Part shown: positions 30,126 through 40,026 of the stretch, one piece after another
How positions within the stretch are numbered: position 1 is the stretch's first letter
How the letters are laid out: each line of letters begins with the position of its first letter
DNA from: Alphaproteobacteria bacterium 65-37
GTDB taxonomy: Bacteria; Pseudomonadota; Alphaproteobacteria; Reyranellales; Reyranellaceae
Reading direction: 5' to 3'
NCBI GenBank assembly: GCA_001897995.1
Contig: MKRV01000052.1
Span: 1 to 41,421 of the forward strand
Length of the DNA: 41,421 nt
Program-made: the position numbers and the translations under genes
The notes under the pieces: generated by a model
The model's database searches: none
What the model was told of the DNA's origin: nothing
The model's input: the letters and a program-made list of their open reading frames with translations, nothing else

Positions 30126-31616
30126 ATGAATCGAGTGATGGGGGAAGACCGGGATCAGGGGGCCGCACGTCCTGATTTTCAGGCGAGGTTTCGCCTGTTT
30201 TTGCACTTCTTATGCTGCGTCGGGGGCAGTGCGTCGGGCCCCTTGGTCATTCGTGCGATCGGCAGCTTGCTTTGCGGCATCGCTGCTTGCCTGGTGCCCT
30301 TGAACGAGTCCTGGGCGCAGGGAGCCGGTCAAGGAACAAGCCAGGGCGCCGACCGTCCACCTGACATCCAGGCGCGCTACGACGCGGCCTTTCAGGAGAT
30401 GGTGAAGAAGCCGGCCGACCTCGACGTTCTCTTCACCTTCGCCACGCTCGCCAGCCAGAACAACGACCTGGAAGGCGCCATTTCGGCGCTCGAGCGCATG
30501 CTGCTGATCAATCCCGACCTGCCGCGGGTGCGACTGGAACTCGGCGTGCTCTACTACCGCCTGGGCTCCTACGAAGTCGCGCGAACCTACCTGGAAACAG
30601 CCCTGCAATCGGCGGCAATGCCGCCCGATGTGCGCAGCCGCGCCGAGAAATTCCTCGCCGAGATCGAGAAACGGCAAAGCCGCTCGCGCTTCTCCGGCGA
30701 GTTCTTCCTCGGCACGCGCTACCAGTCCAACGCCAACCTCGGTCCCCCGACCTCGTCGGTGCGGCTGTTCGGCCAGGTCGCGAACCTCAACCAGGCAGCC
30801 GTCGGCACGGCCGACTGGGGGGCCGTCGGCTCCATCCAGCTGCGTCACACTTACGATCTCGGCACCCAGGACCGGGCGACCATCGAAACCCAGCTCACGG
30901 GCTACGCCAACCGACAGTTCAATCTGCAGACGGCCAATGTCAGCCTGCTCGACTTCACGACCGGCCCGCGTTTCCAGGTCCTGCAAGGCCTGTTCGAGGA
31001 CGTCTCGCTGAAGCCGTTCGTGACTCTGGGCTACATCTGGGTCAACGACACGCCCTACTACGGCAGCTACGGTGCGGGGGTGGAGGGAAGCGTGCTGCTC
31101 AGCGACCGCCTGCGCAACACCTCGATCTTCGTCTGGCGCCAGCAGAACTATCCCAACACCAGCTACCTGCCGACCAACAGCCAGTATACCGGTCTGCAAT
31201 TGTCAGGCAGCACGACCTTCCAGTACCAGCTGAACGACCTGGTCGCCGTCTATGTCATCGGCAACGCTCAGCGCTACCAGACGCAGCAGACATCTTGGTT
31301 GAACTACACGCTGTGGGGCGTCGGCGCCGGCCTGGCCTTCCGCTTCACCGATCCGCTGTTCAACTCGCAGATGGCCTGGGGCGTCAACCTGTCGGTCAAC
31401 CAGCAATGGTGGACCTACGATGCCGCCGATCCGGTGGTCGATCCTGCCACGGTCCGCACCCAGGGCGACACCATCCTCAACCTGGTATTGACCGTGCCGT
31501 TCGACGAGCGCACCACTTTCAGCGTTTCGGCTGGCCGCTTCAACCGCATCTCGTCGCTGCCCAATTATGCGTTCACCGACAACAGTGTCCTGTTCGGTGT
31601 GAGCTGGCGCTTCTAG
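30126..31616 (+). CDS. TPR plus beta-barrel outer-membrane protein, Slam/DUF560 (T11SS) type
   Basis: A 496-aa protein. After a signal-like region (RAIGSLLCGIAACLVPLNESWAQ) come two or three TPR units (about 90-170: LEGAISALERMLLINPDLPR, LGVLYYRLGSYEVARTYLE). From about 190 on, alternating amphipathic strands form a barrel (SGEFFLGTRYQSNANLG), ending in Phe (VSWRF). This is the layout and length of Slam, the outer-membrane translocon of type XI secretion, which exports proteins that end in a TbpB-like barrel. The next gene ends in such a barrel. The start is uncertain because the N-terminal 40 residues are unusual; an internal TTG near 30243 would give a cleaner signal peptide. Confidence 0.82.
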   Translation: MNRVMGEDRDQGAARPDFQARFRLFLHFLCCVGGSASGPLVIRAIGSLLCGIAACLVPLNESWAQGAGQGTSQGADRPPDIQARYDAAFQEMVKKPADLDVLFTFATLASQNNDLEGAISALERMLLINPDLPRVRLELGVLYYRLGSYEVARTYLETALQSAAMPPDVRSRAEKFLAEIEKRQSRSRFSGEFFLGTRYQSNANLGPPTSSVRLFGQVANLNQAAVGTADWGAVGSIQLRHTYDLGTQDRATIETQLTGYANRQFNLQTANVSLLDFTTGPRFQVLQGLFEDVSLKPFVTLGYIWVNDTPYYGSYGAGVEGSVLLSDRLRNTSIFVWRQQNYPNTSYLPTNSQYTGLQLSGSTTFQYQLNDLVAVYVIGNAQRYQTQQTSWLNYTLWGVGAGLAFRFTDPLFNSQMAWGVNLSVNQQWWTYDAADPVVDPATVRTQGDTILNLVLTVPFDERTTFSVSAGRFNRISSLPNYAFTDNSVLFGVSWRF

Positions 31617-31665
31617 CGCCAGCCCGGAGAGACCTCCCCCCAAAGGGGCCAGAAGAGAGACGCCC

Positions 31666-34515
31666 ATGACCAGACCCACCGCCACCGGCCTTTCGCTCCT
31701 GCGCACCGCCCTGCTGGCAACAGCGGCCGGCCTGTTGCCCGCCCTCGCCCTGGCCCAGACCCGGGTCGGCGTCACCTCGGCGACCGACGGCGACCCGCTC
31801 GGCAAGCCGCCGGCCGCCAACGAGCGCGTGCTGCGAATCGGCATCGACGTTCAGGCCAACGAGCTGATCACGACGCGGACCAACGACCGAGCGCACCTGA
31901 TGTTCCTCGACGGCACGTCGCTCACCGTCGGGCCCAACGCCCAGCTCACGATCGACCGGTTCGTCTACGATCCCAACAGCAAGACCGGCGATCTCGCCGT
32001 CAACGCCAGCAAAGGCGTGTTCCGCCTGGTCGGCGGCCGCATCAGCAAGACCAATCCGATCACCATCACCACGCCCTCGAGCACCATCGGCATCCGCGGC
32101 GGCATCACCCTGGTCAACGCCGAGGGCCAGCGCACGATTGCGACCTTCGTCTTCGGGACCAACATGACGGTGACCGGCGCCGGCCGAACCGAAACCGTCA
32201 CCCGGCCGGGCTCACAGGTCACGACGAGCCTGGGGGCGATGCCGGGCCGGCCGATCCTGGTGCCACCCGGCGCACTCAACGGTCAGTTGGCTCAGCTCGA
32301 AGGCCGGAGCGGGACGCGCCAGGGAACACCCTCCAGCACCGGCGCCCCGGCGAACATCGCCGCCGCCGCAGAGCAGCGCGTGCAGACCTCCGGTCTCAGC
32401 CTGCAGAACTCGGGGGCGCCACCGACCTCGAACGACCAACGGTCTCTGCCAACCCTCGGGCGCGGCCCCGACAACCTGACCGACCGCACCGCCAACGCCC
32501 TCAGCAACGCCACCGACGTGCAGCAACAGCAGCAGGCGATCGCCGATGCGCGGCAAGCCACCGTCGGCACGCGTCAGACCACCGGCGGTGACGTTGGCCC
32601 CACGCCCACACCCTCGCCCACGCCGCCAACCACCGTCCTGGTCTCCTACGGACGCTTCCTGCGGGAGGAGCCCTTTGTCGTCGGCTCGTTCAACAACCAG
32701 ACCTTGGCCGTCACGCCGAATCCACAAAACAACGTCGCCCTGCGCTCGCCCAGCCCGACGAGCAATGGCCAGGTGGTGTTCACCCTGAACGATGGACGCA
32801 GCGTCACCCTTCCCTGGCAGCCGACCAACATCGTCTTCCCGGTGGCCGTGAACGATCCGGCGTTCGGCCCCTTGGCGGGCGTCGGCCTCGTCAGCCCGCG
32901 CAGCGAGTATTTCGCTTACCTGCTGTTCGATTCCAGCAACCGCCGGATCGGCCTCGTGGGCGGCACGCCGACCACCTTCGCCCAGTTCCCCAAGACCGGC
33001 TTCGCCGAGCATGTCCTGCTCAACCTGAGCAGCTTCGGCACCGTGCCCTTCGCAAGCGATTCGATCGGTCTCAATCCCGATCTCGCCGGCAATGCCGCGA
33101 TCTCGACCTTGAAGTCGGCCTTCTCGCCCAACGTCGCGCTGAATGTCGGCGACCCGCTCCCCAATGCGCAACGCGCCGTCGCCCTGCAGGCGACGGTTTC
33201 GGTCGCCGGCCAGGGATCGAGCCAGAAGTCCTATATGGGCGTGTTCATCGGCCAGTATTTCCGCGACGCCACGACCTCGTCGGTCGCGCTGGCCGGTCGC
33301 TACAACGGCACCTACCGCCTGGGCGCGGATCAGCCGATCGGCCGTCTGACGTCGGCGGCGTCGACCATCGACACCGGCGTGTCGAACGGGATCTATGGGG
33401 CCGACGCCTCGGCAATGTTTCTCACGCCGGACTCGGTGACGACCACCTACACCGACAACGGCACGACCGTCACCGGCGCGACGACGGTGCGCAGGCCGCA
33501 GGCCTCGTTCGACCAGCCCTACACCAACCTGAACGGCTCGCCCTACTACGCGGTCAACGGTGCGGTGCGCATCGATTCGTCCGACAACCCATCCCAGCCG
33601 GGGCCGCGGACCGATCGCACGATGAACGGATTCGTGGGTGGCCTGGTCGAGAAACAGGACAGTGCCGGCAACATCACGATCCGGCGGATCGGTGGCGCCG
33701 GCGCGGAGCCGAGCAATGTCGTGGTATCGACCTCCGCCAGCGCCAACCGGGCAGCGGCGACCTTCACCGTCGGCAACTGGGATACCGGCACTTCCGCCAC
33801 GTTCCGCCTGGGCGGCAACACAGGGGCGAGCTATGCGACCAGCGCCTTCATCGACGACAAGAACTGGGCGGTGGCGGATCGCCCGGCGGACCAGTTGAAC
33901 AACACGACCAGCGTCACGGTCGGCGCCAATACGTCGACAGGCGCCGATGTGCAGTCGCGGACGGTGGCGGTCTCGTCGGGCGCGGCCTCACTGGCCAGCT
34001 TCTTCGCCGCTTCGGGCGTGACACCCTGCGCTTGCAACTTCATGAGCTGGGGCGTCTGGGGTGGCGACATTCGCTACAATGCCAACAGTGTCTACAACCC
34101 CAACGGCCGTGATCGTCTGAACCTCGCGAGCTTCGTGGTCGGGACGATGACGCCGCTCTCGCAATTGCCCAATACCGGCAGCGCGACGTATAGCGGCCAT
34201 GCGTTCGGCAACGTGCGCAACGGCGCCCAGAGCTACGTCGCGGCCGGAACCTACACCAACAGCTGGAACTTCGCGTCGCAAACCGGTGCCGTGACGATCG
34301 GCAATTTCGACGGGGCGACCTACAACGGGACGACGGCGCTGACGGCCGGTACCGTGCAGTTCACCGGACCGATCGCCGGCGCGGGACGCACCGGCTCGGT
34401 GAGCGGCGCCTTCTTCGCCTCGCCAACCGACCCCGCCAAGGGCCAGGGCGGCAGCTTCGGCATCCACGGGCCGGGCTACAAGGCCGGCGGCACCTTCGCC
34501 GGGCAGAGGCCGTGA
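31666..34515 (+). CDS. FecR-domain protein with TbpB-like C-terminal barrel
   Basis: A 949-aa exported protein. The signal peptide ends in LLPALALAQ with no lipobox Cys, so it is not a lipoprotein. A FecR-type beta domain covers about 55-165 (DGTSLTVGPNAQLTIDRF, ITTPSSTIGIRGG). A low-complexity linker (Gln, Pro and Thr runs) and a long Gly/Asn/Thr-rich body follow. Near 786-798 lies TPCACNFMSWGVW, a two-Cys W-G-x-W motif. From about 820 the pattern SGHAFGNV, AAGTYTNSWNF, GSVSGAFFAS and KAGGTFAGQ is that of the 8-strand barrel of TbpB-like proteins. It lies 50 bases after the Slam-like gene and should be its cargo. An AGAGAG site precedes ATG 31666. Confidence 0.85.
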   Translation: MTRPTATGLSLLRTALLATAAGLLPALALAQTRVGVTSATDGDPLGKPPAANERVLRIGIDVQANELITTRTNDRAHLMFLDGTSLTVGPNAQLTIDRFVYDPNSKTGDLAVNASKGVFRLVGGRISKTNPITITTPSSTIGIRGGITLVNAEGQRTIATFVFGTNMTVTGAGRTETVTRPGSQVTTSLGAMPGRPILVPPGALNGQLAQLEGRSGTRQGTPSSTGAPANIAAAAEQRVQTSGLSLQNSGAPPTSNDQRSLPTLGRGPDNLTDRTANALSNATDVQQQQQAIADARQATVGTRQTTGGDVGPTPTPSPTPPTTVLVSYGRFLREEPFVVGSFNNQTLAVTPNPQNNVALRSPSPTSNGQVVFTLNDGRSVTLPWQPTNIVFPVAVNDPAFGPLAGVGLVSPRSEYFAYLLFDSSNRRIGLVGGTPTTFAQFPKTGFAEHVLLNLSSFGTVPFASDSIGLNPDLAGNAAISTLKSAFSPNVALNVGDPLPNAQRAVALQATVSVAGQGSSQKSYMGVFIGQYFRDATTSSVALAGRYNGTYRLGADQPIGRLTSAASTIDTGVSNGIYGADASAMFLTPDSVTTTYTDNGTTVTGATTVRRPQASFDQPYTNLNGSPYYAVNGAVRIDSSDNPSQPGPRTDRTMNGFVGGLVEKQDSAGNITIRRIGGAGAEPSNVVVSTSASANRAAATFTVGNWDTGTSATFRLGGNTGASYATSAFIDDKNWAVADRPADQLNNTTSVTVGANTSTGADVQSRTVAVSSGAASLASFFAASGVTPCACNFMSWGVWGGDIRYNANSVYNPNGRDRLNLASFVVGTMTPLSQLPNTGSATYSGHAFGNVRNGAQSYVAAGTYTNSWNFASQTGAVTIGNFDGATYNGTTALTAGTVQFTGPIAGAGRTGSVSGAFFASPTDPAKGQGGSFGIHGPGYKAGGTFAGQRP

Positions 34516-34561
34516 GACTGCGGCCCAGCGAACCGTATCACGGCATCCTCTTCGGCAGGGT

Positions 34562-36811
34562 ATGAGGCGCCAGAACCTGCTTCACCGCATCGACATGCTG
34601 CGGTCTCCCCTGCTTGTCGCTCTGATCGTGCTTGCGGGCGCCCTGCTGCTGCGCAGCATCGACCCAGCGGCGTTGACGCGGCTGCGCGACTTCGCGTTCG
34701 ACAGCTATCAACGCCTGGCGCCGCGCGTCTATTCGCCGACGACGCCCGTGCGGATCGTCGATATCGACGAGGCGGCGCTCGCCGAGTTCGGCCAGTGGCC
34801 ATGGCCGCGAACCATCGTCGCCCGCCTGATCGACCGGCTTACCGAAATGAACGCGTCGGTGATCGCCTTCGACGCCGTCTTCGCCGAGCCGGACCGCTCG
34901 TCGATCCGCCGCATGGTACGCGACCTCGTGGCCTATACCGATCCCGAAACCGTACAGAAGCTGGCCGCCGCGCTGCAGGACAACGACCAGGTGATGGCCG
35001 ATGCCGAGGCGCAGTCCCGAGTCGTGCTCGGCTTCGGTTTCGATCTCAAGGGCGGGCAGCGAGCGCCACGCAAGTTCCACGGCATCGCCTTCGCCGGCGA
35101 CGATCCCAGCCAGTTCCTGCCGCTGCAGGCCGGGATCGTGAAACCGCTCGATATCCTGGAAGCAGCAGCCAAGGGCAGCGGCAGCGTCAATACCGACATC
35201 GAGAGCGTGGTGGTGCGCCGCGTGCCGATGCTGTTTCGCGTCGCCGGCCTCGAGGGGCTGTTCCCCGCGCTCTCGCTCGAGGCGCTGCGCGTGGCGCAGG
35301 ACGCCAACGCCTATGTCGTCAAGTCATCGGGGGCGAGCGGGGAATTCGCGTTCGGGCAGCGCACCGGCATCGTCGCCATCAAGACGGGCAATCTGGAGAT
35401 TCCGACCGACGCACATGGCCGGGTGACGCTCTACGATACCGGCCATCAGGATGCGCGCTTCGTATCGGCCCGATCGGTGCTGGCGGGCGAGGTCCCCGCC
35501 GACCGGATCGAGGGCAACGTGGTGTTCGTCGGCACCAGCGCCATCGGCCTCAAGGATCTGCGCAATACGCCGGTGCAGGATGCGGTGCCCGGGGTCGAGG
35601 TACATGCCCAGCTCGCCGAGCAGATGATCGAGCAGAAATTCCTGGCACGCCCCGACTTCGCCGACGGTGCGGAATTCCTCTACCTCGCCGCCATCGGCCT
35701 GCTGTTCGTCTGGCTGCTGCCGCGGCTCAGCGCCAGCCGCATGGCCGTCGTCGCCCTGCTCTTCATTGCGATCGGCATACTGGTGCCGTGGTTCGCCTAT
35801 TCCCGTTACCAGTTGCTGTTCGACCCGATCTACCCGCCGGTCACCCTGGCGGCGATCTACATCGCGGGCTCGGTGACCGCCTTCATGCGCACCGAACGCG
35901 AGCGCGCCGACATTCGCAACGCCTTCGGCCTCTACCTGTCACCGGACATCGTCGAACAGCTCGCGCGCAATCCGCGTCTCCTGCAGCTCGGCGGCGAGCA
36001 GCGCGAAATCACGGTGATGTTCACCGACGTGCGGGGCTTCACGACCATTGCCGAGCAGTTCGACCCCCACGGGCTGACGCGCTTCATGAATCGCTTCCTC
36101 ACGCCCATGACCGATCTGATCCTGGGGCGGCGCGGCACGATCGACAAGTACATGGGCGACGCGATCATGGCGTTCTGGAATGCGCCGCTTCCGGTGCCCG
36201 GCCATGCCGCACATGCCTGTGACGCCGCGCTGGCCATGCAGGCCCGCCTGCGGGAGCTGAACGACGAGTGGCGGGTCGAGGCCGCAACGGAAGGACGACG
36301 GCACATCGCCGTGACGATCGGGGTCGGCCTGAACACGGGGCCGGCCTCGGTCGGCAACTTCGGCTCGGAGCAGCGCTTCACCTATTCGTGCCTCGGCGAC
36401 GCCGTCAACCTGGCGGCGCGCCTGGAGAGCCAATGCAAGGCTTATGGCGTCGGCATCATCGTCGGCGCAACGACACAGGCCCAGATCGACGGCTATGCGA
36501 CGGTCGAGCTCGACCATGTCATGGTCAAGGGCAAGACCGAGCCCGAGCGCATCTTTGCCTTGCTGGGCGGCACCGATCTCGCCGAGCAGGCCGGCTATCG
36601 GACGCTTGGAGAGCGGCAAGCGAGGTTTCTGGAGGCGTATCGCGCCGGCCGGTTCGTCGAGGCTCTGGAGCTGGCGCGAGCCTGCCGGACCGCCGCCGGC
36701 GGGATCGATTGGCAGCAGGGCTACTACGCAATGATGGAGGAGCGGATCAACGCCTACCTCCTCGATCCGCCGTCCGATTGGACCGGCGTGCATGTGGCGA
36801 GCGAAAAATGA
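34562..36811 (+). CDS. CHASE2-domain class III adenylate cyclase
   Basis: A 749-aa membrane protein. One N-terminal helix (LLVALIVLAGALLL) is followed by an extracytoplasmic CHASE2 sensor (about 45-350: PVRIVDIDEAALAEFGQWPW, GNVVFVGTSAIGLKDLRNTP). Three helices come next (about 370-445), then a cyclase catalytic domain (about 480-655). The metal-binding Asp are D489 (VMFTDVRGF) and D533 (DKYMGDAIM), and K529 fits adenine specificity; GDAVNLAARLES is intact. It should make cAMP in the cytoplasm in response to a signal outside. It follows the FecR gene by 46 bases on the same strand and may report on it, which is inference. The ribosome site is weak. Confidence 0.93.
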   Translation: MRRQNLLHRIDMLRSPLLVALIVLAGALLLRSIDPAALTRLRDFAFDSYQRLAPRVYSPTTPVRIVDIDEAALAEFGQWPWPRTIVARLIDRLTEMNASVIAFDAVFAEPDRSSIRRMVRDLVAYTDPETVQKLAAALQDNDQVMADAEAQSRVVLGFGFDLKGGQRAPRKFHGIAFAGDDPSQFLPLQAGIVKPLDILEAAAKGSGSVNTDIESVVVRRVPMLFRVAGLEGLFPALSLEALRVAQDANAYVVKSSGASGEFAFGQRTGIVAIKTGNLEIPTDAHGRVTLYDTGHQDARFVSARSVLAGEVPADRIEGNVVFVGTSAIGLKDLRNTPVQDAVPGVEVHAQLAEQMIEQKFLARPDFADGAEFLYLAAIGLLFVWLLPRLSASRMAVVALLFIAIGILVPWFAYSRYQLLFDPIYPPVTLAAIYIAGSVTAFMRTERERADIRNAFGLYLSPDIVEQLARNPRLLQLGGEQREITVMFTDVRGFTTIAEQFDPHGLTRFMNRFLTPMTDLILGRRGTIDKYMGDAIMAFWNAPLPVPGHAAHACDAALAMQARLRELNDEWRVEAATEGRRHIAVTIGVGLNTGPASVGNFGSEQRFTYSCLGDAVNLAARLESQCKAYGVGIIVGATTQAQIDGYATVELDHVMVKGKTEPERIFALLGGTDLAEQAGYRTLGERQARFLEAYRAGRFVEALELARACRTAAGGIDWQQGYYAMMEERINAYLLDPPSDWTGVHVASEK

Positions 36812-36853
36812 ATCGTCTCGTATCGAGGCCAGCCGTCGCAACTCCCGCCAACG

Positions 36854-36890
36854 AAAAAGGGGCCGCGATCTGGTTCGCGGCCCCTCTTCT
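36854..36890 (-). terminator. Rho-independent terminator between convergent genes
   Basis: A perfect 10-bp stem, GGGGCCGCGA (36859-36868) and TCGCGGCCCC (36875-36884), has a 6-base loop and is flanked by AAAAA at 36854-36858. Read on the minus strand it ends in a T run just after the RND gene stop; on the plus strand the trailing CTTCT is weaker. It lies between the convergent cyclase and RND genes and may serve both. Confidence 0.85.
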
Positions 36891-36909
36891 CGTCGCTCAC
36901 TCCCCGGCG

Positions 36910-39900
36910 TCAGTGCGCCGCGGGGGCGGGTGAGGTTTCCGGCAGCTCGTCCTCGTCCGCCTTCTTGTGATGATCGGCGGCCAGCATGACGTAGACGGCC
37001 GGCACCACGAACAGGGTGAAGAGCGTGCCGATGGCGATGCCGGTCGAGATCACCAGACCCATCGAGAAGCGCGACACCGCACCGGCGCCCGCCGCGGTGA
37101 CGAGCGGAATGACGCCCAGCACCATGGCGGCCGTCGTCATCAGGATCGGCCGCAGTCGGATGCCGGCGGCGATCTCGACGGCTTCGCGCTTGGACTTGCC
37201 GGCCTGCTGCTGCTCGTTGGCGACCTCGACGATCAGGATGCCGTGCTTGCTGATCAGGCCCATCAGGGTGACGAGACCGACCTGGGTATAGATGTTCAAG
37301 GTCGCGCCCGGCATGTTCATGGTGCTGAGCACCATCAGGAAGAACAGCGCCCCGGCGATCGACATCGGCACCGAGATCAAGATGATCAGCGGGTCGCGGA
37401 AACTCTCGAACAGTGCCGCCAGCGACAGGTAGATGATGATCAGGGCGAAGGCGAAGGTGACGATGAAACCGCCCGACTCCTGGATGTACTGCCGCGACAG
37501 TCCGCCATAGTCGACCGAGTAGCCCTGCGGCAGGGTGCGCTCCGCCAGGTCCTTGAGATAGTTCATGGCGTCCGACTGCGAGACACCCGGGAAGACCACG
37601 CCCTGGATGGTGGCGCTGTTGAGCTGCTGGAAGTGGTTGTAGGTCTCGGGAATCGCCTTGGTCTCGATCTTGGCCACGGTCGACAGCGGCACCGAGGTGC
37701 CGTCGGCGGCGGTGATGTGATAGTTCAGCACCTGCTCGACCTGAGTGCGCGACAGGCGTTCCACCTGCGGGATGACCTTGTAGGAACGGCCGTCCAGCGC
37801 GAAGTAGTTGACGTAGCCACCGCCCAGCATCGAGCTCATGGCGCGGCCGACATCGTTCATGTTGAGGCCGAGCTGCGAGGTCTTGTCGCGATCGATCACG
37901 ATGGTGGCGAGCGGCTGGTCGATCTTGAGGTCGGTGTTCAGGAACATGAACCGGCCGCTCTTCAGCGCTTCCGCCAGGAAGGCCTGGGCAACCTCGTTCA
38001 AGGCCGTGAAGGAACCCGTGGTCTTGATCACGAACTGCACCGGCAGGCCGGTGCTGCCCGGCAACGGCGGCAGCTGGAAGGCCACGACCTGGGCGCCCGC
38101 GATAGCTCCCGTCTGCTGCTGGATGATCGGCTGCAGCTGGTTGGACGTCGTGGTCCGCTGATCCCATGGCTTCAAGGCCATGCCGGCGATCGACTGGCCG
38201 GGGACGTCGATCTGGAAGACGTTCTGCGTCTCGGGATGGCTCTTGAAGATGTCGTAGACCTGCCGCGAGTACATCAGGCGCTGGTCGATCGTCGCCGTCG
38301 GCGAAGCGATCGACAAGGTCAGCACGATTCCCATGTCCTCCTGCGGCGCGAGCTCGCTCTTGGTCGACGTATAGAGGAAGTAGATGCTGCCCAGCATGAG
38401 CACGGCGAAGGTCGCCGTCACCGGCACGTAGTTCAGGCTGCCATGCAGCCACTTCACGTAGCGGCGATGGAACCAATCGAAGATGCGGTCGATGGTGGCG
38501 ATCAGCCGCGCCTCCCAGCCGCGATCGCCCTTCACATGCGGCTTCAGCATGCGCGAGCACATCATCGGCGACAAAGTCAGCGCGACGACGGCCGACACGG
38601 TCACGGCACCGACCAGCGTGAAGGCGAACTCGGTGAACAGCGCACCGGTCAGGCCGCCCTGGAAGCCGATCGGCACGTAGACGGCGACCAGCACCACGGT
38701 CATGGCGATGATCGGCCCGCCGAGCTCACGGGCCGCCTGGATCGAGGCCGGGATCGGCTTCATCCCCTCCTCGAGATGGCGGTTGACGTTCTCGACCACG
38801 ATGATGGCGTCGTCGACCACCAGGCCGATCGCCAGCACCAGGGCGAGCAGGGTCAGCAGATTGATGGAGAAGCCGAAGGCCAGCATCATCGCGAAGGTGC
38901 CGACCAGCGACAGGGGAATCGCGATCGTCGGAATGAAGACCGAGCGCGGCGAGCCCAGGAAGATGAAAACCACGAAGGTCACGATGAGCAGCGCTTCGAC
39001 GAGGGTATGGACCACCTCGTTGATCGAGCTGTTCACGAACTCCGTCGAATCGTAGACGACCTGCCCAACCAGCCCCTGCGGAAACTGCGAGACGAGCTCC
39101 GGGAAGATGGCCCGGACGCCCTTAGCCACCGTCAGCAGGTTGGCCGAAGGGGCCACCTGGATGCCGATATAGACCGCCTTCTGGCCGTCGAAGCTCACCG
39201 ACGATTCGTAGTCGTCGGAGCCCAGCACGACGTTGGCGACGTCGGAGAGGCGCACGATGGCGCCGCCCTGCTGCTTCAGCACCAGATCCTTGAAGCCCTT
39301 CAAGTCGATCAGGTTGGTCGAGGCATTCAGCGTGACCTGGACCATCTGGCCCTTGGTCGTGCCGACGCCCGCGATATAGTCGTTGTTGTTCAGCGCGGCG
39401 GAGACATCGGCCGCGGTCATGTTGTAGGCGGCGAGCTTGGCCGGATCGAGCCAGGCGCGCAGTGCGAAGTTCTTGGCGCCGAGAATCTCGGCCGTCTGCA
39501 CGCCCTCGACCGCCTGCAGGCGGGGCTGCACGACGCGCACCAGGTAGTCGGTGATCTGGTTGGCGGCCAGCACGTCGCTCTTGAAGCCGAGATACATGGC
39601 GTCGATGGTCTGGCCGACCTTCAGCGTCAGCACCGGCTGCAGAGTGCCGGGCGGCAACTGGTTGATCACCGAGTTGATCTTGGCGCTGATCTCGGTCATC
39701 GCCCGGTTGCCGTCGTAGTTCAGGCGCAGATTGATGGTGATGGTCGAGAGGCCGCTGACGCTGGTCGACGTCATGTAGTCGATGCCGTTGGCCTGGGCGA
39801 TCGCCTGCTCCAGCGGCGTGGTGATGAAGCCCGCCATGATGTCCGGCGCGGCGCCGTAATAGGTCGTCGTCACGGTCACGATGGCGTTCTGGGTCTGCGG

Positions 39901-40014
39901 ATACTGCAGCACCTGCATGGAGCCGAGCGAGCGCACGCCCAGCACCAGGATCAGCAGGCTGACCACCGTCGCCAGCACCGGCCGGCGGATGAAGATATCT
40001 GTGAAGCTCTTCAT
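36910..40014 (-). CDS. RND efflux transporter, inner-membrane permease (AcrB type)
   Basis: A 1034-aa hydrophobic/amphiphilic efflux pump subunit: MKSFTDIFIRRPVLATVVSL, twelve transmembrane segments and two large periplasmic loops. The proton-relay Asp pair is in TM4 (GLVVDDAIIVVENV) and the Lys in TM10 (LISKHGILIVE). It exports drugs, dyes or lipids by proton antiport, docked to the adaptor upstream and an outer-membrane channel. Substrates cannot be read from sequence. It lies 12 bases after the adaptor gene, so one operon. Full length, with a charged C-terminus (HHKKADEDELPE). Confidence 0.96.
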   Translation of the reverse strand: MKSFTDIFIRRPVLATVVSLLILVLGVRSLGSMQVLQYPQTQNAIVTVTTTYYGAAPDIMAGFITTPLEQAIAQANGIDYMTSTSVSGLSTITINLRLNYDGNRAMTEISAKINSVINQLPPGTLQPVLTLKVGQTIDAMYLGFKSDVLAANQITDYLVRVVQPRLQAVEGVQTAEILGAKNFALRAWLDPAKLAAYNMTAADVSAALNNNDYIAGVGTTKGQMVQVTLNASTNLIDLKGFKDLVLKQQGGAIVRLSDVANVVLGSDDYESSVSFDGQKAVYIGIQVAPSANLLTVAKGVRAIFPELVSQFPQGLVGQVVYDSTEFVNSSINEVVHTLVEALLIVTFVVFIFLGSPRSVFIPTIAIPLSLVGTFAMMLAFGFSINLLTLLALVLAIGLVVDDAIIVVENVNRHLEEGMKPIPASIQAARELGGPIIAMTVVLVAVYVPIGFQGGLTGALFTEFAFTLVGAVTVSAVVALTLSPMMCSRMLKPHVKGDRGWEARLIATIDRIFDWFHRRYVKWLHGSLNYVPVTATFAVLMLGSIYFLYTSTKSELAPQEDMGIVLTLSIASPTATIDQRLMYSRQVYDIFKSHPETQNVFQIDVPGQSIAGMALKPWDQRTTTSNQLQPIIQQQTGAIAGAQVVAFQLPPLPGSTGLPVQFVIKTTGSFTALNEVAQAFLAEALKSGRFMFLNTDLKIDQPLATIVIDRDKTSQLGLNMNDVGRAMSSMLGGGYVNYFALDGRSYKVIPQVERLSRTQVEQVLNYHITAADGTSVPLSTVAKIETKAIPETYNHFQQLNSATIQGVVFPGVSQSDAMNYLKDLAERTLPQGYSVDYGGLSRQYIQESGGFIVTFAFALIIIYLSLAALFESFRDPLIILISVPMSIAGALFFLMVLSTMNMPGATLNIYTQVGLVTLMGLISKHGILIVEVANEQQQAGKSKREAVEIAAGIRLRPILMTTAAMVLGVIPLVTAAGAGAVSRFSMGLVISTGIAIGTLFTLFVVPAVYVMLAADHHKKADEDELPETSPAPAAH

Positions 40015-40026
40015 GGCGGTCGCCTC

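Noticed and set aside
35939..38560. 873-codon minus-strand open frame
   Set aside because: It runs antisense to the cyclase and out of frame through the RND gene, both of which are intact; the translation is biased and domain-free.
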